Below, in pieces: positions 25,001 to 33,559 of a stretch of DNA of 64,000 bases. Origin of the DNA: Fredinandcohnia aciditolerans (lineage in GTDB: Bacteria > Bacillota > Bacilli > Bacillales > Bacillaceae_L). The notes under the pieces are model-generated. The model worked only from the letters and a program-made list of their open reading frames with translations, did no database searches and was not told the origin of the DNA. A program made the translations under genes and the position numbers. The DNA is taken from the NCBI GenBank assembly GCA_003640645.1, contig QGHH01000006.1, positions 114,954 to 178,953 of the forward strand, given 5' to 3'. How positions within the stretch are numbered: the first letter of the stretch is position 1; every line of letters starts with the position of its first letter.

Positions 25001-26584
25001 TTATTCACTCTTACTTACATTCCATAAGATTGGGCCAATCAGATTTTTATAACCCTTTACATCATCACTTACTGCTACTAAGTCTTGGATATTACCAACC
25101 TTAGCAACCGGTAAGTAATTCCAAACCTCTGTTTGAAGCTCATCAATTAATGGTTTTGCATCTTCAAATGATGAAGCTGATTTAATATCTACAAGTAATT
25201 GGTCAATTTTTTCACTATTGGTCCAACCAGGATACTCTGCTTTAGAATCCAGGAATGGATTTTGGTGAATCGTTGGTCTAACGGCAAATGTCATAGCAAA
25301 CATATCAAAGTTATTTGGATCTACTCGTCTTTCTTGAACTGTTGGCCAGTCATATACGTCTAACTTCGCTTTTATACCAATGCTTTCAAGAACTTGTTGA
25401 GCAACCACAGCTAAATTGTACTGGTCGGTGTAGTCTTTCGTTGCTAATATAACAATTTCCTCACCGTTATAGCTTGATTCCTCTACTAACCTTTTAGCCT
25501 TTTCAATGTCACCTATATTATATTTTTCCTTCGCAGCATCACTGTGCCAGTTAACTTGGTTTGGTAATGCAAGACCAGAATCTAATGTGTAGAAACGATC
25601 ATCACTATAAGCAGCAATCATTGCTTCCTCTGCATTAAGAGCGGTATTAAACGCTTCTCTTAATTTTAAGTCAGAAAATGGACCTGACTTTTTGTTAAAT
25701 ACATAGGTAGCAATTCCACCTTCGTCAAAAACATTAGTTACACCATCAGTTGATTCAATTTGATCTGCACTGTCAAACGGAACTTCAAATGCAATATCAT
25801 ATTGGCCGGTTGTAACACCTGATACCCGTGTAGATTCATCTGTGACAATGCGGAAGTATACATCTTTTACAAGCGCTTCTTTCTTTCCTCCAAGACCACT
25901 GCTTGCATCTTCTCTTGCTACGTATTCATCAAATCGTGTTAAGTGAATGTGTTGATCAACTTTCCATTCTTCAAGCTTAAATGGACCTGTACCGATATAT
26001 TCTGTTAATCCAGTATCACCAGCTGCTTCAACTGATTCTTTTGGAACAATTGCTGGGAACGGAGCTGCATCAGCCAGTACAAAAGGAACAATTAATGATG
26101 GCTTATCAATATGCAATTCTACAGTGTATGGGTCAACCTCAACAAATTGTGCACCACTTAAGTTTGCTTTACCTTGAGTCGATGTTTTCAGCCATTTTTC
26201 CATAGAAGCTACAACATCATCTGCTTGCATTTCTTCTCCATTATGAAACTTTACACCTTGTCTTAGTTTAAATGTGTATGTAAGACCGTCATCACTTACT
26301 TTGTATGATTCAGCCAACATCGGAACTACTTCATAGTTCTCATTAAGTGTCAAAAGCTGTTCAAATATTTGTCTTGCTACATCTCTTGTTGATTGATTTG
26401 TTGTTAAATGTGGATCTAAGGTTTGTAGATTTGTAGGATATGCAATATTTAATTCTGCATCCTTATTAATCGTCGCCTCTTTTTTGTCAGAGCCTGATTT
26501 TGAATCTTCATTATTACCACATGCTGCAAGTAAAAGAAGTGCACTTAGTAATAATACTGAAATAAGTTTTGTTCGTTTTTTCAA
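25001..26584 (-). CDS. Peptide ABC transporter substrate-binding lipoprotein (family 5)
   Basis: This is a 527-residue solute-binding protein. The signal ends in lipobox LLAAC near 19-23. The mature part starts ELNIAYPTNLQTLDPH and has YTFKLRQGVKFHNGEEMQADDVVASMEKW, the family 5 signature. The start is TTG at 26584, seven bases after GGGGGG. A GTG two codons upstream is too close to that site. It is the first gene of the importer operon that continues through the permeases, ATPases, M20 peptidase and ATP-grasp gene. Confidence 0.92.
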   Translation of the reverse strand: MKKRTKLISVLLLSALLLLAACGNNEDSKSGSDKKEATINKDAELNIAYPTNLQTLDPHLTTNQSTRDVARQIFEQLLTLNENYEVVPMLAESYKVSDDGLTYTFKLRQGVKFHNGEEMQADDVVASMEKWLKTSTQGKANLSGAQFVEVDPYTVELHIDKPSLIVPFVLADAAPFPAIVPKESVEAAGDTGLTEYIGTGPFKLEEWKVDQHIHLTRFDEYVAREDASSGLGGKKEALVKDVYFRIVTDESTRVSGVTTGQYDIAFEVPFDSADQIESTDGVTNVFDEGGIATYVFNKKSGPFSDLKLREAFNTALNAEEAMIAAYSDDRFYTLDSGLALPNQVNWHSDAAKEKYNIGDIEKAKRLVEESSYNGEEIVILATKDYTDQYNLAVVAQQVLESIGIKAKLDVYDWPTVQERRVDPNNFDMFAMTFAVRPTIHQNPFLDSKAEYPGWTNSEKIDQLLVDIKSASSFEDAKPLIDELQTEVWNYLPVAKVGNIQDLVAVSDDVKGYKNLIGPILWNVSKSE

Positions 26585-26787
26585 TGTCACTACCCCCCGA
26601 AGATATATAATCTTGTACGTTTAGTCTTGTTAACTACTACTCTTTTAAGTTTTTATTATCTTATAAGAGAGACTTATCAAAAAATTAATTCCCACTAAAC
26701 ATATACGATTTAACTATTTTATTAGGCCCATGTCAAGTAAAAGGGATTACATTTATAAGAAGCATTATTTACCAGTTTTTTAGCGCA

Positions 26788-26823
26788 TAAAAAAATGCAC
26801 ACGTTATTGACACGTGTGCATTT
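26788..26823 (-). terminator. Terminator of queF
   Basis: On the minus strand AAATGCACACG pairs with CGTGTGCATTT around a 9-nt loop, followed by TTTTA. It lies 9 bp after the queF stop. Confidence 0.92.
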
Positions 26824-26831
26824 GCATATAC

Positions 26832-27332
26832 TCATCGGTTATCTACTTTTTCAGGATAGAGGTCGTGGTTCATCAAACGAAATTGTGCCATTTCCTCATA
26901 TTTCGTACCAGGTTTCCCATAATTACACCAAGGATCAATTGAAATGCCCCCGCGTGGAGTAAATTTGCCCCATACCTCGATATAACGTGGATCCAATAAT
27001 TTAATAAGATCATTCATAATGATGTTCACGCAATCCTCGTGAAAATCACCATGGTTACGGAAACTAAATAAATACAGCTTTAAAGACTTGCTTTCTACGA
27101 TTTTCTTATCTGGAACATACGAAATGTACATCGTTGCAAAATCCGGCTGATGTGTCAGTGGGCAAAGACTTGTAAATTCCGGGCAATTGAACTTCACGAA
27201 ATAATCCCGGTCTGGATGTAAATTATCTACAGACTCTAACACCTCTGGTGCGTACTCAAAACTATATTTTGTATTTTGATTTCCAAGTAATGTTAAATCT
27301 TTCAATCCTTCTTCATGACTTCTTCCTGACAT
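26832..27332 (-). CDS. queF: NADPH-dependent 7-cyano-7-deazaguanine (preQ0) reductase
   Basis: This 166-residue enzyme reduces preQ0 to preQ1 in queuosine synthesis. The thioimide-forming cysteine is C57 in [11 protein letters not shown] with D64 nearby. The NADPH-binding [20 protein letters not shown] stretch and the C-terminal [13 protein letters not shown] are highly conserved. The length is that of the short unimodular QueF of Bacillus. No other queuosine genes (queC, queD, queE) are adjacent. Its leader contains a preQ1-I riboswitch, so the product class represses the gene. Confidence 0.97.
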   Translation of the reverse strand: MSGRSHEEGLKDLTLLGNQNTKYSFEYAPEVLESVDNLHPDRDYFVKFNCPEFTSLCPLTHQPDFATMYISYVPDKKIVESKSLKLYLFSFRNHGDFHEDCVNIIMNDLIKLLDPRYIEVWGKFTPRGGISIDPWCNYGKPGTKYEEMAQFRLMNHDLYPEKVDNR

Positions 27333-27410
27333 GAAAAAACCTCCCTGTAAAATGTTGTCCCAACATCTTAACCTTCTACTATTCTTTTCAAACTAAATTG
27401 GACAAACATA

Positions 27411-27439
27411 TAAAAAGCCACGTCCAATATGGACATGGC
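27411..27439 (-). terminator. Riboswitch expression-platform terminator ahead of queF
   Basis: On the minus strand GCCATGTCC pairs with GGACGTGGC and is followed by TTTTTA. It sits about 20 nt after the aptamer and 80 bp before the queF start. It fits a transcriptional OFF switch in which preQ1 binding favours this hairpin. Confidence 0.85.
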
Positions 27440-27456
27440 ATCATAGTCATGTATCC

Positions 27457-27496
27457 ATAGTTTTTTATAGAGGGTTATGAGCTATGAACCTCTCTC
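27457..27496 (-). ncRNA. preQ1-I riboswitch aptamer
   Basis: The minus strand reads AGAGGTTCATAGCTCATAAC, then CCTCTATAAAAAACTA. This matches the preQ1-I class: P1 stem AGAGG/CCTCT, a loop with TAGC, and an A-rich tail ending AAAAAACTA that folds back as a pseudoknot. It stands in the leader of queF, where this class is expected. The binding cytosine and A-tail contacts are inferred from family knowledge. Confidence 0.92.
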
Positions 27497-27512
27497 GACT
27501 AAACCAAGTATC

Positions 27513-27548
27513 TTCCCATATAATATAAGACCCCACCAAAAACGTCAA
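27513..27548 (-). promoter_or_regulatory. Promoter of the queF leader
   Basis: On the minus strand TTGACG (plus 27543-27548) and TATTAT (plus 27520-27525) are separated by exactly 17 bp. Transcription would start near 27513, about 17 nt before the aptamer. Confidence 0.8.
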
Positions 27549-27556
27549 GCATGGCG

Positions 27557-27623
27557 GGTCACAGGGACAGGTCCCTTGTCCCACCAATTTTTGGCAAGGC
27601 AAAAGAAACAAGTGCCTGTGTCC
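27557..27623. repeat. GGGACA-type palindromic repeat (copy 1)
   Basis: ACAGGGACAGGTCCCTTGTC (27564-27583) and, further on, GTGCCTGTGTCC up against the stop codon of the oxidoreductase gene belong to the dispersed palindrome family also seen near 29.04, 30.58, 34.70, 36.06 and 62.33 kb. Confidence 0.75.
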
Positions 27624-28964
27624 TCATTTTGCTTTTCTTGCCGCCTGCTGAATGGGGTCCCAAACGCCATTGTATGGTGGTGCATATGCTAAATCTAAAT
27701 CCATTAATTCATCAATAGACATACTGTGAAAGAGGGCCGTGGATAGGACGTCAATTCGTTTGTCTACGCCATTCTCGCCAATAATTTGTCCCCCAAGAAG
27801 CTTGCGGGTTACTTTATGGTAGATTAATTTCAAGGACATCTCCTTTGCATCCGGATAATAGCCCGCAATGTCTCGCGCACGGATTGTGACAGAAGCAGTT
27901 GGTATATTCAACCTCTCTGCTTCTTTTTCTGATAGCCCGGTTCGACCAAGTGTTAAATCAAAAAACTTGATAATCGATGTCCCTACTACGCCTTTAAAGG
28001 TTTTATGTAGATTGACCATATTCAAGCCAGCAATCTGCCCCTGTTTGTTTGCATGAGTACCAAGAGGAATATAATCATCCCGCTCCTTGATTCGGTGATA
28101 CTGTGTTGCGCAGTCACCCGCTGCAAAGATATCATCCAGATTTGTTTGCATATTCGAATTTACTTGGATCGCTCCCTTAATCCCTGTTACAATTCCCGTA
28201 CCATTAATAAACGCTGTATTCGGCTTCACTCCCACGGCAATTAAAACCAAATCTGTTTTGACACTGCCTTTATCCGTTTTTACGGATTCTACAAATTTAT
28301 TTCCATTAAAACCTTCTACTGATTCCCCAAATCTTAGTGTTAGATTATGCTTCTTCGCCTCATCGTGAATGAGTTCAGCAAGATCTCGATCGAAAATTCC
28401 AGCAAGCTGATCATTTCTTTCAATGATGGTGACGTTTTTTCCTATTTCCGCAAAGCTTTCTGCCATTTCAAGACCTATATAACCACCACCGATGATTGTT
28501 ACGTCTTTAACATCACGGAAACCCTTGTATACATAATCTAAAATTTCTTCAGTATCTGGTATTGTTTTTAGCGTGAAGATGCCTTGAAGTGAACTCCCCT
28601 CCCAATTTGGGACAACTGGACTGGCACCCGTCGCAATTAGCAAACGGTCATATGCTTGTTCAAAGTTTTCTCCCGTGGACAGGTTAATTCCTCGTACAAC
28701 CTTTTGTTTCGCATCTATGCTATTTATCTCATGAAAGACCCTTGCATCAATCTCATACTTTTCTTTGAATTCTTGTTGTGTTCTTGCAACCACCTTGTCT
28801 GTGGACTCAATTTTCCCACCTATTACATAAGGCAACCCACATTGACCATATGAATAAATTCCACCCTTCTCGAACACAGTAATCGAATTCCCTGAGCTAT
28901 TCCGTACAATTTGCATAGCAGCACTCATTCCCGCTGCATCGCCACCAATAATAATAAATTTCAT
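27624..28964 (-). CDS. CoA-disulfide reductase-like FAD/NAD(P)-dependent oxidoreductase
   Basis: This is a 446-residue flavoprotein. It has an N-terminal FAD fold (IIIGGDAAGMSAAMQIV), the single redox cysteine C42 in SYGQCGLPYVIGG (the CoADR/NADH-oxidase motif), the NAD(P) fold VTIIGGGYIGLEMAESF, an FAD motif IFAAGDCA and a dimerisation domain. Members reduce CoA disulfide or oxygen. Bacillus uses CoA and bacillithiol as thiols. The ATG at 28964 has GGAGGG seven bases upstream, and a TTG directly before it is less likely. No neighbour on its strand shares its operon. Confidence 0.88.
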   Translation of the reverse strand: MKFIIIGGDAAGMSAAMQIVRNSSGNSITVFEKGGIYSYGQCGLPYVIGGKIESTDKVVARTQQEFKEKYEIDARVFHEINSIDAKQKVVRGINLSTGENFEQAYDRLLIATGASPVVPNWEGSSLQGIFTLKTIPDTEEILDYVYKGFRDVKDVTIIGGGYIGLEMAESFAEIGKNVTIIERNDQLAGIFDRDLAELIHDEAKKHNLTLRFGESVEGFNGNKFVESVKTDKGSVKTDLVLIAVGVKPNTAFINGTGIVTGIKGAIQVNSNMQTNLDDIFAAGDCATQYHRIKERDDYIPLGTHANKQGQIAGLNMVNLHKTFKGVVGTSIIKFFDLTLGRTGLSEKEAERLNIPTASVTIRARDIAGYYPDAKEMSLKLIYHKVTRKLLGGQIIGENGVDKRIDVLSTALFHSMSIDELMDLDLAYAPPYNGVWDPIQQAARKAK

Positions 28965-29029
28965 CAAAATCCCTCCACTCTAGTATTTTCCTTCCATCTG
29001 CAAGTTTTATGTAGAGCAACGCTCCAATT

Positions 29030-29066
29030 CCTTGGGACAAGGGGACAGGTACAGTGTCCCTGACCC
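29030..29066. repeat. GGGACA-type palindromic repeat (copy 2)
   Basis: GGGACAGGTACAGTGTCCCT at 29042-29061 is a hairpin with arms GGGACA/TGTCCC. It lies just upstream of the -35 of the glutamate dehydrogenase promoter. Confidence 0.8.
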
Positions 29067-29069
29067 ACA

Positions 29070-29109
29070 TTTACACCGTCTATATGTTACAATTATAATA
29101 ACGCTTTCA
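29070..29109 (+). promoter_or_regulatory. Promoter and cre-like site of the glutamate dehydrogenase gene
   Basis: TTTACA (29070-29075), an 18-bp spacer and TATAAT (29094-29099) form a σA-type promoter. TAATAACGCTTTCA at 29096-29109 matches the CcpA cre consensus with one mismatch and overlaps the -10, a position suited to repression by glucose. In B. subtilis the catabolic dehydrogenase gene rocG is CcpA-repressed. Confidence 0.65.
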
Positions 29110-29125
29110 ACAAGGAGGAATGGAA

Positions 29126-30502
29126 TTGAATAAAACAAAGCTGATTGTCCAAGAATCATTAGATGCATTAATGAAGGATGACACGTTTATTCCAGAGTTA
29201 TCTGGGGAAACCCGTGAGCAAGCTTTTACCTCACTAGCCTCAATACTATCAACCCCGAATCATGTTCATAAGTCTTTTTTAAGAATCCCGTTAGAAAATG
29301 GTCAGGTGGTTCGTATCCCAGCCTACCGTGTCCAGCATAATAATGCGTTAGGTCCTTATAAGGGTGGGATCCGTTTTCACGAAACAGTCAACGAAGATGA
29401 AGTAATTAACCTCGCTTCCCTGATGACATTAAAGAATGCACTTCATGACGTTCCTTTTGGTGGAGGAAAAGGCGGGCTAGTTATCAACCCTAGAACACTT
29501 TCTGAAAAAGAACTACATCAAATTTGTAAAAAATATGTTCGTTACTTTTCAGATAGTCTTGGTCCTGATAAAGATATCCCAGCACCAGATGTTGGTTCAG
29601 GTGAACGCGAGATGGATTGGATGATGGCAGAATATAAGAGCATTCGGCCTGGCACACCCTATCGCGGGAGTTTTACCGGCAAAAGCGTGGTCAATGGTGG
29701 TTCATTAGGACGACGAGAAGCTACCGGGAAAGGCGTCTATTTTACATTCCGATATCTATTTCATGATTTTCTTCAAAATCAAAAGAGCCTACTTACGAAA
29801 AACGATAATGTGTTTTCAAATACAGTGGTCAAATTTGAAAAACAAGCCATGAGGCTCGCGGTGCAAGGCTTTGGTAATGTTGGCTCTGTCGCGGCTCTAG
29901 AGGCTTATCAATGTTCTCATTTACAAAATAAGGTTGTAGCTGTTAGTGACCGGAATGTTACTTTATTTAATGAGGACGGTCTAAACATCCCTTCTCTTGT
30001 AAAATTCACGAAGAGCAACAAAGGGGATCTCCCTATTTCTGATAAGGAGTTAGCTGCAGCTGGTGTTAAGGCTGAAATTCTTGACCGAGAGGCCATCCTT
30101 TATCTAGAAGTAGATACTCTGATTCTCGCTGCTTTAGAGGATCAAATCCATAAGAATAATATGGAGAAAATTAAAGCACCTATTATTTTAGAGGGTGCGA
30201 ATGCCCCTGTAACACAAGAAGCAGACAATTTCTTAAGTAAAAAAGGTGTCCTGATTATACCGGACATTCTTGCAAACGCAGGTGGCGTTATCGTTTCTTA
30301 CCTAGAGTGGCTACAGGGTCGTGAAACACAATTTTATTCCGAGGAAGAAGTGTTCAGTCAGTTATTGAATAAAATGAAGGCAACATTGGATGCAATCTTA
30401 CCGACCTTCTTTGGGGACTCATTCACCCTGCGTCAAAACTGTTATATTCATGCCGTTACAAGACTATCTACTGTCCTATATCGACAGGGAAAATTATATT
30501 GA
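29126..30502 (+). CDS. Glu/Leu/Phe/Val dehydrogenase family (glutamate dehydrogenase)
   Basis: This 458-residue enzyme interconverts glutamate and 2-oxoglutarate with NAD(P). The catalytic region has PYKGGIRFHETVNEDEV, then GGGKGGLVINPR with the substrate lysine, and PAPDVGSGEREMDWM. The Rossmann fold has VQGFGNVGSVAA, and NAGGVIVSYLEW follows. It is about 30 residues longer than typical Bacillus GudB/RocG, with an insertion near 230-250. I prefer a TTG start at 29126, seven bases after AGGAGG. The ATG at 29120 is too close to that site. A cre-like box covers its promoter. Confidence 0.88.
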   Translation: MNKTKLIVQESLDALMKDDTFIPELSGETREQAFTSLASILSTPNHVHKSFLRIPLENGQVVRIPAYRVQHNNALGPYKGGIRFHETVNEDEVINLASLMTLKNALHDVPFGGGKGGLVINPRTLSEKELHQICKKYVRYFSDSLGPDKDIPAPDVGSGEREMDWMMAEYKSIRPGTPYRGSFTGKSVVNGGSLGRREATGKGVYFTFRYLFHDFLQNQKSLLTKNDNVFSNTVVKFEKQAMRLAVQGFGNVGSVAALEAYQCSHLQNKVVAVSDRNVTLFNEDGLNIPSLVKFTKSNKGDLPISDKELAAAGVKAEILDREAILYLEVDTLILAALEDQIHKNNMEKIKAPIILEGANAPVTQEADNFLSKKGVLIIPDILANAGGVIVSYLEWLQGRETQFYSEEEVFSQLLNKMKATLDAILPTFFGDSFTLRQNCYIHAVTRLSTVLYRQGKLY

Positions 30503-30508
30503 GATTAG

Positions 30509-30545
30509 TTAAAGCGGTAGCACGTGGGCTACCGCTTTAATTTTG
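30509..30545 (+). terminator. Terminator of the glutamate dehydrogenase gene
   Basis: AAAGCGGTAGC and GCTACCGCTTT form an 11-bp stem with a 6-nt loop followed by AATTTT. Confidence 0.9.
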
Positions 30546-30546
30546 T

Positions 30547-30613
30547 GGGTCAGAGGGACAGGTACAGTGTCCCTGTAAAAATATGGTGGGACGCGGTACC
30601 TGTCCCTGTGTCC
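30547..30613. repeat. GGGACA-type palindromic repeats, inverted pair (copy 3)
   Basis: A forward hairpin (GGGACAGGTACAGTGTCCCT) is followed by ATATGGTGGGACGCGGTACC and TGTCCCTGTGTCCC in the opposite sense. The right end touches the TAG stop of the DUF2207 gene at 30614. The second half is nearly identical to copy 5 at 36.04-36.09 kb. The paired inverted layout resembles REPIN units. Confidence 0.8.
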
Positions 30614-32320
30614 CTAAAACGCTCCAGATCCGCCTCCGCCGCCACCGGTTCCACCACCGCCTGTACTGCTCGAACTGCTGCTTCCACTTCCAATGAGTTC
30701 ATTGGCAGAATCAAAGTGGGTAGTTGCATTTGGTCCAACATAGTCAAATGAGACTACCGAATAAGGATAAAAACCAGCGCTATTATTGTAATAAGGCTTA
30801 GTAATGGCGGATATCAGATCCTCGTTCTGCTTTTTCATTTCCTTGTCTCCCATACCAAATCCGTAAATATAAGCACGCATCTGGTCATCGTCTGACCATT
30901 TTTTCCATTCATCCGATGACAATGTTTTATACCTCTCTTTGAACAGTAACCATTCATGGTAGATTCGCAAACCATCTATATTTTTTGGTCGATAAGCAAT
31001 CAAGTAGATGATGATTCCTCCAAACAAAATCAAATCCAAAACAAACCATGAAAATAACTCATACATTGGGAACAAGATTAAAAATGGAACCAGTAAAATG
31101 CTTAACAGCCCAAGAACCAATTTGAACTTTGATTTATCCTCATAGAGATTGCGTTCCTTAATTTCGTTTCGAATTGCCTCGCCCCATTTCATTTGGAAGC
31201 CTGAGTAACTATCAGAGTTCCTCTTGTTTTTTGAATAGTCTTCTAGGTCTTTAAAACTAAACTCCCCATTTTGGCCAATTTTTTCAAATAACCACTCAAT
31301 TAAGATGTTCTCATGTGGCAGTGCACCTGACTGATTCATAAGCTGAAATTTTTCATCCGTCACCTGTCTAACCATTTTCTTCCTTACCAAATCCAATAAC
31401 GCAGCTGCCATCGACTGCCCTTGCGGTAAATAATTGTAGTTAGTAAAACGGATAGTTGCAGGCAAGCTAAGATCCTGTTTTGGGAGTGCACCCGGATTTG
31501 TCATCTCCCTTTTGACCATAGCTAACTTTGCTCGACCTTCCATCCGATTTCGAATCATCATGATCATAAAGAATAATGCCAAAAGCGGTACTAACACAAT
31601 CGCTACCTTAGATAGAGTGTCTTGAGTCTCTGTCCATTCCTGCGCTTTTGCAAGTAGTTCATTTTTTGCATTCATAATTTCTGCTTTCATCGGTTTATCA
31701 GAGGTTACATAGCCTGCTACAGAAAAAAGATTTACATCATAAGCAATTCGAATATCTCCATTTGTTTCACTCGGAACCTCTCCGAACTGATAAACAACAG
31801 AGCCGTCCGAATTCACAGTTTCCTTTTGAAATGCCTCATCATACCCGAACGCAATTACATCGTTTGTTGATTGTGGCGGACGAACTGTGATAACGAGGTT
31901 TTCGTAAGTCGCCTCATTCCGACTATCAAAAAATGGCCAATAGAATTGGGCCACATCCTGGTATATTTCTAAGCCCTTTTCAATCGTATACGTAAATGTG
32001 ACTGTTATTGTCTCGTCCTCACCCTTACGATGAATTTTATAAAGTTCATCTTCCTTTTCTACTCGTAACTCCTCTCCATTTTCAGTAGCGGAAAAGTCCT
32101 TAATTGTACTTCCTTCCTTCGGGATGACAGTCCTTGTTATCCCGTTAAACTCACCATCAAATTCATATGTATGTGCTTCCGTTACGTGAACAGTGCCATC
32201 ATCCTGCAACTGCGCATCCATTTTTACATCATTGATCCAAAAATCGACCGCAAAACCTTGCATCGGAAAAAGTAAAAGGAATACTAGTAATAAAGTGATG
32301 CCTCCCATTTTTGCACGCAT
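30614..32320 (-). CDS. DUF2207 domain membrane protein with Gly/Ser-rich C-terminus
   Basis: This is a 568-residue protein. It has a signal peptide (MRAKMGGITLLLVFLLLFPMQGFA), an extracytoplasmic β-rich DUF2207 domain up to about 230 (starting FWINDVKMDAQLQDDGTVHVTEAHTYEF), a membrane helix near 250-270, a cytoplasmic domain, two helices near 430-480, and a tail ending in a Ser run and poly-Gly (GGGGTGGGGGGSGAF). This matches the common DUF2207 architecture of unknown role. The ATG at 32320 has GGAGGGG upstream. The 111-codon upstream extension runs through an F1 repeat and is not coding. The GGGACA-type repeat begins at its stop codon. Confidence 0.88.
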   Translation of the reverse strand: MRAKMGGITLLLVFLLLFPMQGFAVDFWINDVKMDAQLQDDGTVHVTEAHTYEFDGEFNGITRTVIPKEGSTIKDFSATENGEELRVEKEDELYKIHRKGEDETITVTFTYTIEKGLEIYQDVAQFYWPFFDSRNEATYENLVITVRPPQSTNDVIAFGYDEAFQKETVNSDGSVVYQFGEVPSETNGDIRIAYDVNLFSVAGYVTSDKPMKAEIMNAKNELLAKAQEWTETQDTLSKVAIVLVPLLALFFMIMMIRNRMEGRAKLAMVKREMTNPGALPKQDLSLPATIRFTNYNYLPQGQSMAAALLDLVRKKMVRQVTDEKFQLMNQSGALPHENILIEWLFEKIGQNGEFSFKDLEDYSKNKRNSDSYSGFQMKWGEAIRNEIKERNLYEDKSKFKLVLGLLSILLVPFLILFPMYELFSWFVLDLILFGGIIIYLIAYRPKNIDGLRIYHEWLLFKERYKTLSSDEWKKWSDDDQMRAYIYGFGMGDKEMKKQNEDLISAITKPYYNNSAGFYPYSVVSFDYVGPNATTHFDSANELIGSGSSSSSSTGGGGTGGGGGGSGAF

Positions 32321-32395
32321 GCCGTCCCCTCCTTCATACTTATTAATACGAATAAACACCCCATATGGTTTCAAACTAACGTGGTATACTATTAT

Positions 32396-32560
32396 CAAAT
32401 TCGATTTCGCGTATTTCCGCCCGATTTTCGAGCTAGCTCGAATCTTTGAAAAATCGTAGCATCCGCCGGAGGCTCTACCTTTATTTATTAAGTTTGAACC
32501 TCCACTATGAATTAATTCTCTAACTGTATGAAACGGCGATGAAAGCTGAATAAAGTTAAA
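32396..32560. repeat. Dispersed intergenic repeat, family F1 (copy 3)
   Basis: It starts ATCAAATTCGATTTCGCGTA, keeps CGCCCGATTTT, GAAAAATCGTAGCATCCGCC and GAGGCTCTACCTTTATTTA, and ends CTGAATAAAGTT. It lacks the GCCACAGGACGTGGC core of copies 1 and 2. Its right end is 14 bp before the next gene's ATG, so it supplies that gene's 5' leader. Confidence 0.7.
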
Positions 32561-32573
32561 AAGGAGAAAATAA

Positions 32574-33362
32574 ATGCCTGATATAAAAATTGTCTTTCTT
32601 GACATAGACGGAACGATTATGCGACCAGACGATACCATTGAAAAATCCACCAAAGAGGCGGTTACCCACCTTCAGCAAAATGGAATTGAAGTATTTCTCG
32701 CAACTGGTAGACCCCTTCATGAAATAACGGATATTGGAGATGAACTTTCAATTTCATCCTATATTGCTTATAACGGTGCATTTGCCATTCATCGTGGTGT
32801 AACACTGTTTAACGAACCACTTCCAGCTAGCTTAGTTGACAACCTTTTACATACGACCAAGGAAAACAATTACGATCTTGTTCTATATACTCAAAATAAA
32901 AATATCTTCACTAGCATGGATTCTAAGATTGTAAAAGAGTTCATCGAAACCTTCCATCTAAGGAAAAATGCGCTATACGATGACACTAAAAAAGATGAAA
33001 TCCTAGGTTCAACGATTATTACGACTGAGGAACATTCAGAAAAATGGTTCGAACATATCGATGGGATTCACCTCTCCTCGGTTAATGTGGATGGTATGAG
33101 AACATGTCACGATGTCATTCGTGATGAAGTAAACAAAGGGGTTGCGGTAAAAGCTGTGTTAGCTTCCCTTCGCATATCGACTGAACAAGCGGCTGCTTTT
33201 GGAGATGGCATGAATGACAAAGAAATGTTGTCAGCAGTCGGTTCTGGATTTGCCATGGGAAATGCCAATCCCGATTTATTTTCCTATGCAAAATATAAAA
33301 CAACGGATGTCGAGAATTCCGGCGTATACAACGGATTAAAGCAGCTAGGGCTAATTGAATAA
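32574..33362 (+). CDS. Cof-type HAD-IIB family phosphatase
   Basis: This 262-residue enzyme has HAD motif I FLDIDGTIM (nucleophile aspartate near residue 9), motif II ATGRP near 43, a lysine in NKGVAVKAVL near 190-200 and motif IV FGDGMNDKEML. The C2B cap lies between motifs II and III. Such enzymes dephosphorylate sugar phosphates or cofactors such as FMN and PLP. AAGGAG precedes the ATG. It is a single-gene unit with its own terminator. Confidence 0.9.
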   Translation: MPDIKIVFLDIDGTIMRPDDTIEKSTKEAVTHLQQNGIEVFLATGRPLHEITDIGDELSISSYIAYNGAFAIHRGVTLFNEPLPASLVDNLLHTTKENNYDLVLYTQNKNIFTSMDSKIVKEFIETFHLRKNALYDDTKKDEILGSTIITTEEHSEKWFEHIDGIHLSSVNVDGMRTCHDVIRDEVNKGVAVKAVLASLRISTEQAAAFGDGMNDKEMLSAVGSGFAMGNANPDLFSYAKYKTTDVENSGVYNGLKQLGLIE

Positions 33363-33365
33363 ATG

Positions 33366-33399
33366 AAAAGACTAGGATAAATAGATCCTAGTCTTTTTT
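33366..33399 (+). terminator. Terminator of the HAD phosphatase gene
   Basis: AAGACTAGGAT and ATCCTAGTCTT enclose a 6-nt loop and are followed by T4 or more. Confidence 0.92.
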
Positions 33400-33459
33400 G
33401 CATATAGTTAAACTTTCATGCAAAATGTTCACTTTTATACAAACAACCAGATAAAGTGT

Positions 33460-33488
33460 TTGACTTTTAGCTAGGAACACTATAAAAT
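33460..33488 (+). promoter_or_regulatory. Probable σA promoter of the DUF2087 gene
   Basis: TTGACT at 33460-33465 and TAAAAT at 33483-33488 are 17 bp apart, leaving a leader of about 65 nt before the ATG at 33560. Confidence 0.6.
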
Positions 33489-33559
33489 TTTGGTTAAAAG
33501 ATAAACATTTTGACAAGGTGTTTGTTCTATATCAAACGTTGAACGGATGTGTTTAAGCA

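Noticed and set aside
32321-32653. 111-codon N-terminal extension of the DUF2207 protein
   Set aside because: The extension reads through an F1 repeat and lies antisense to the HAD gene start. A signal peptide and strong ribosome site mark the start at 32320.
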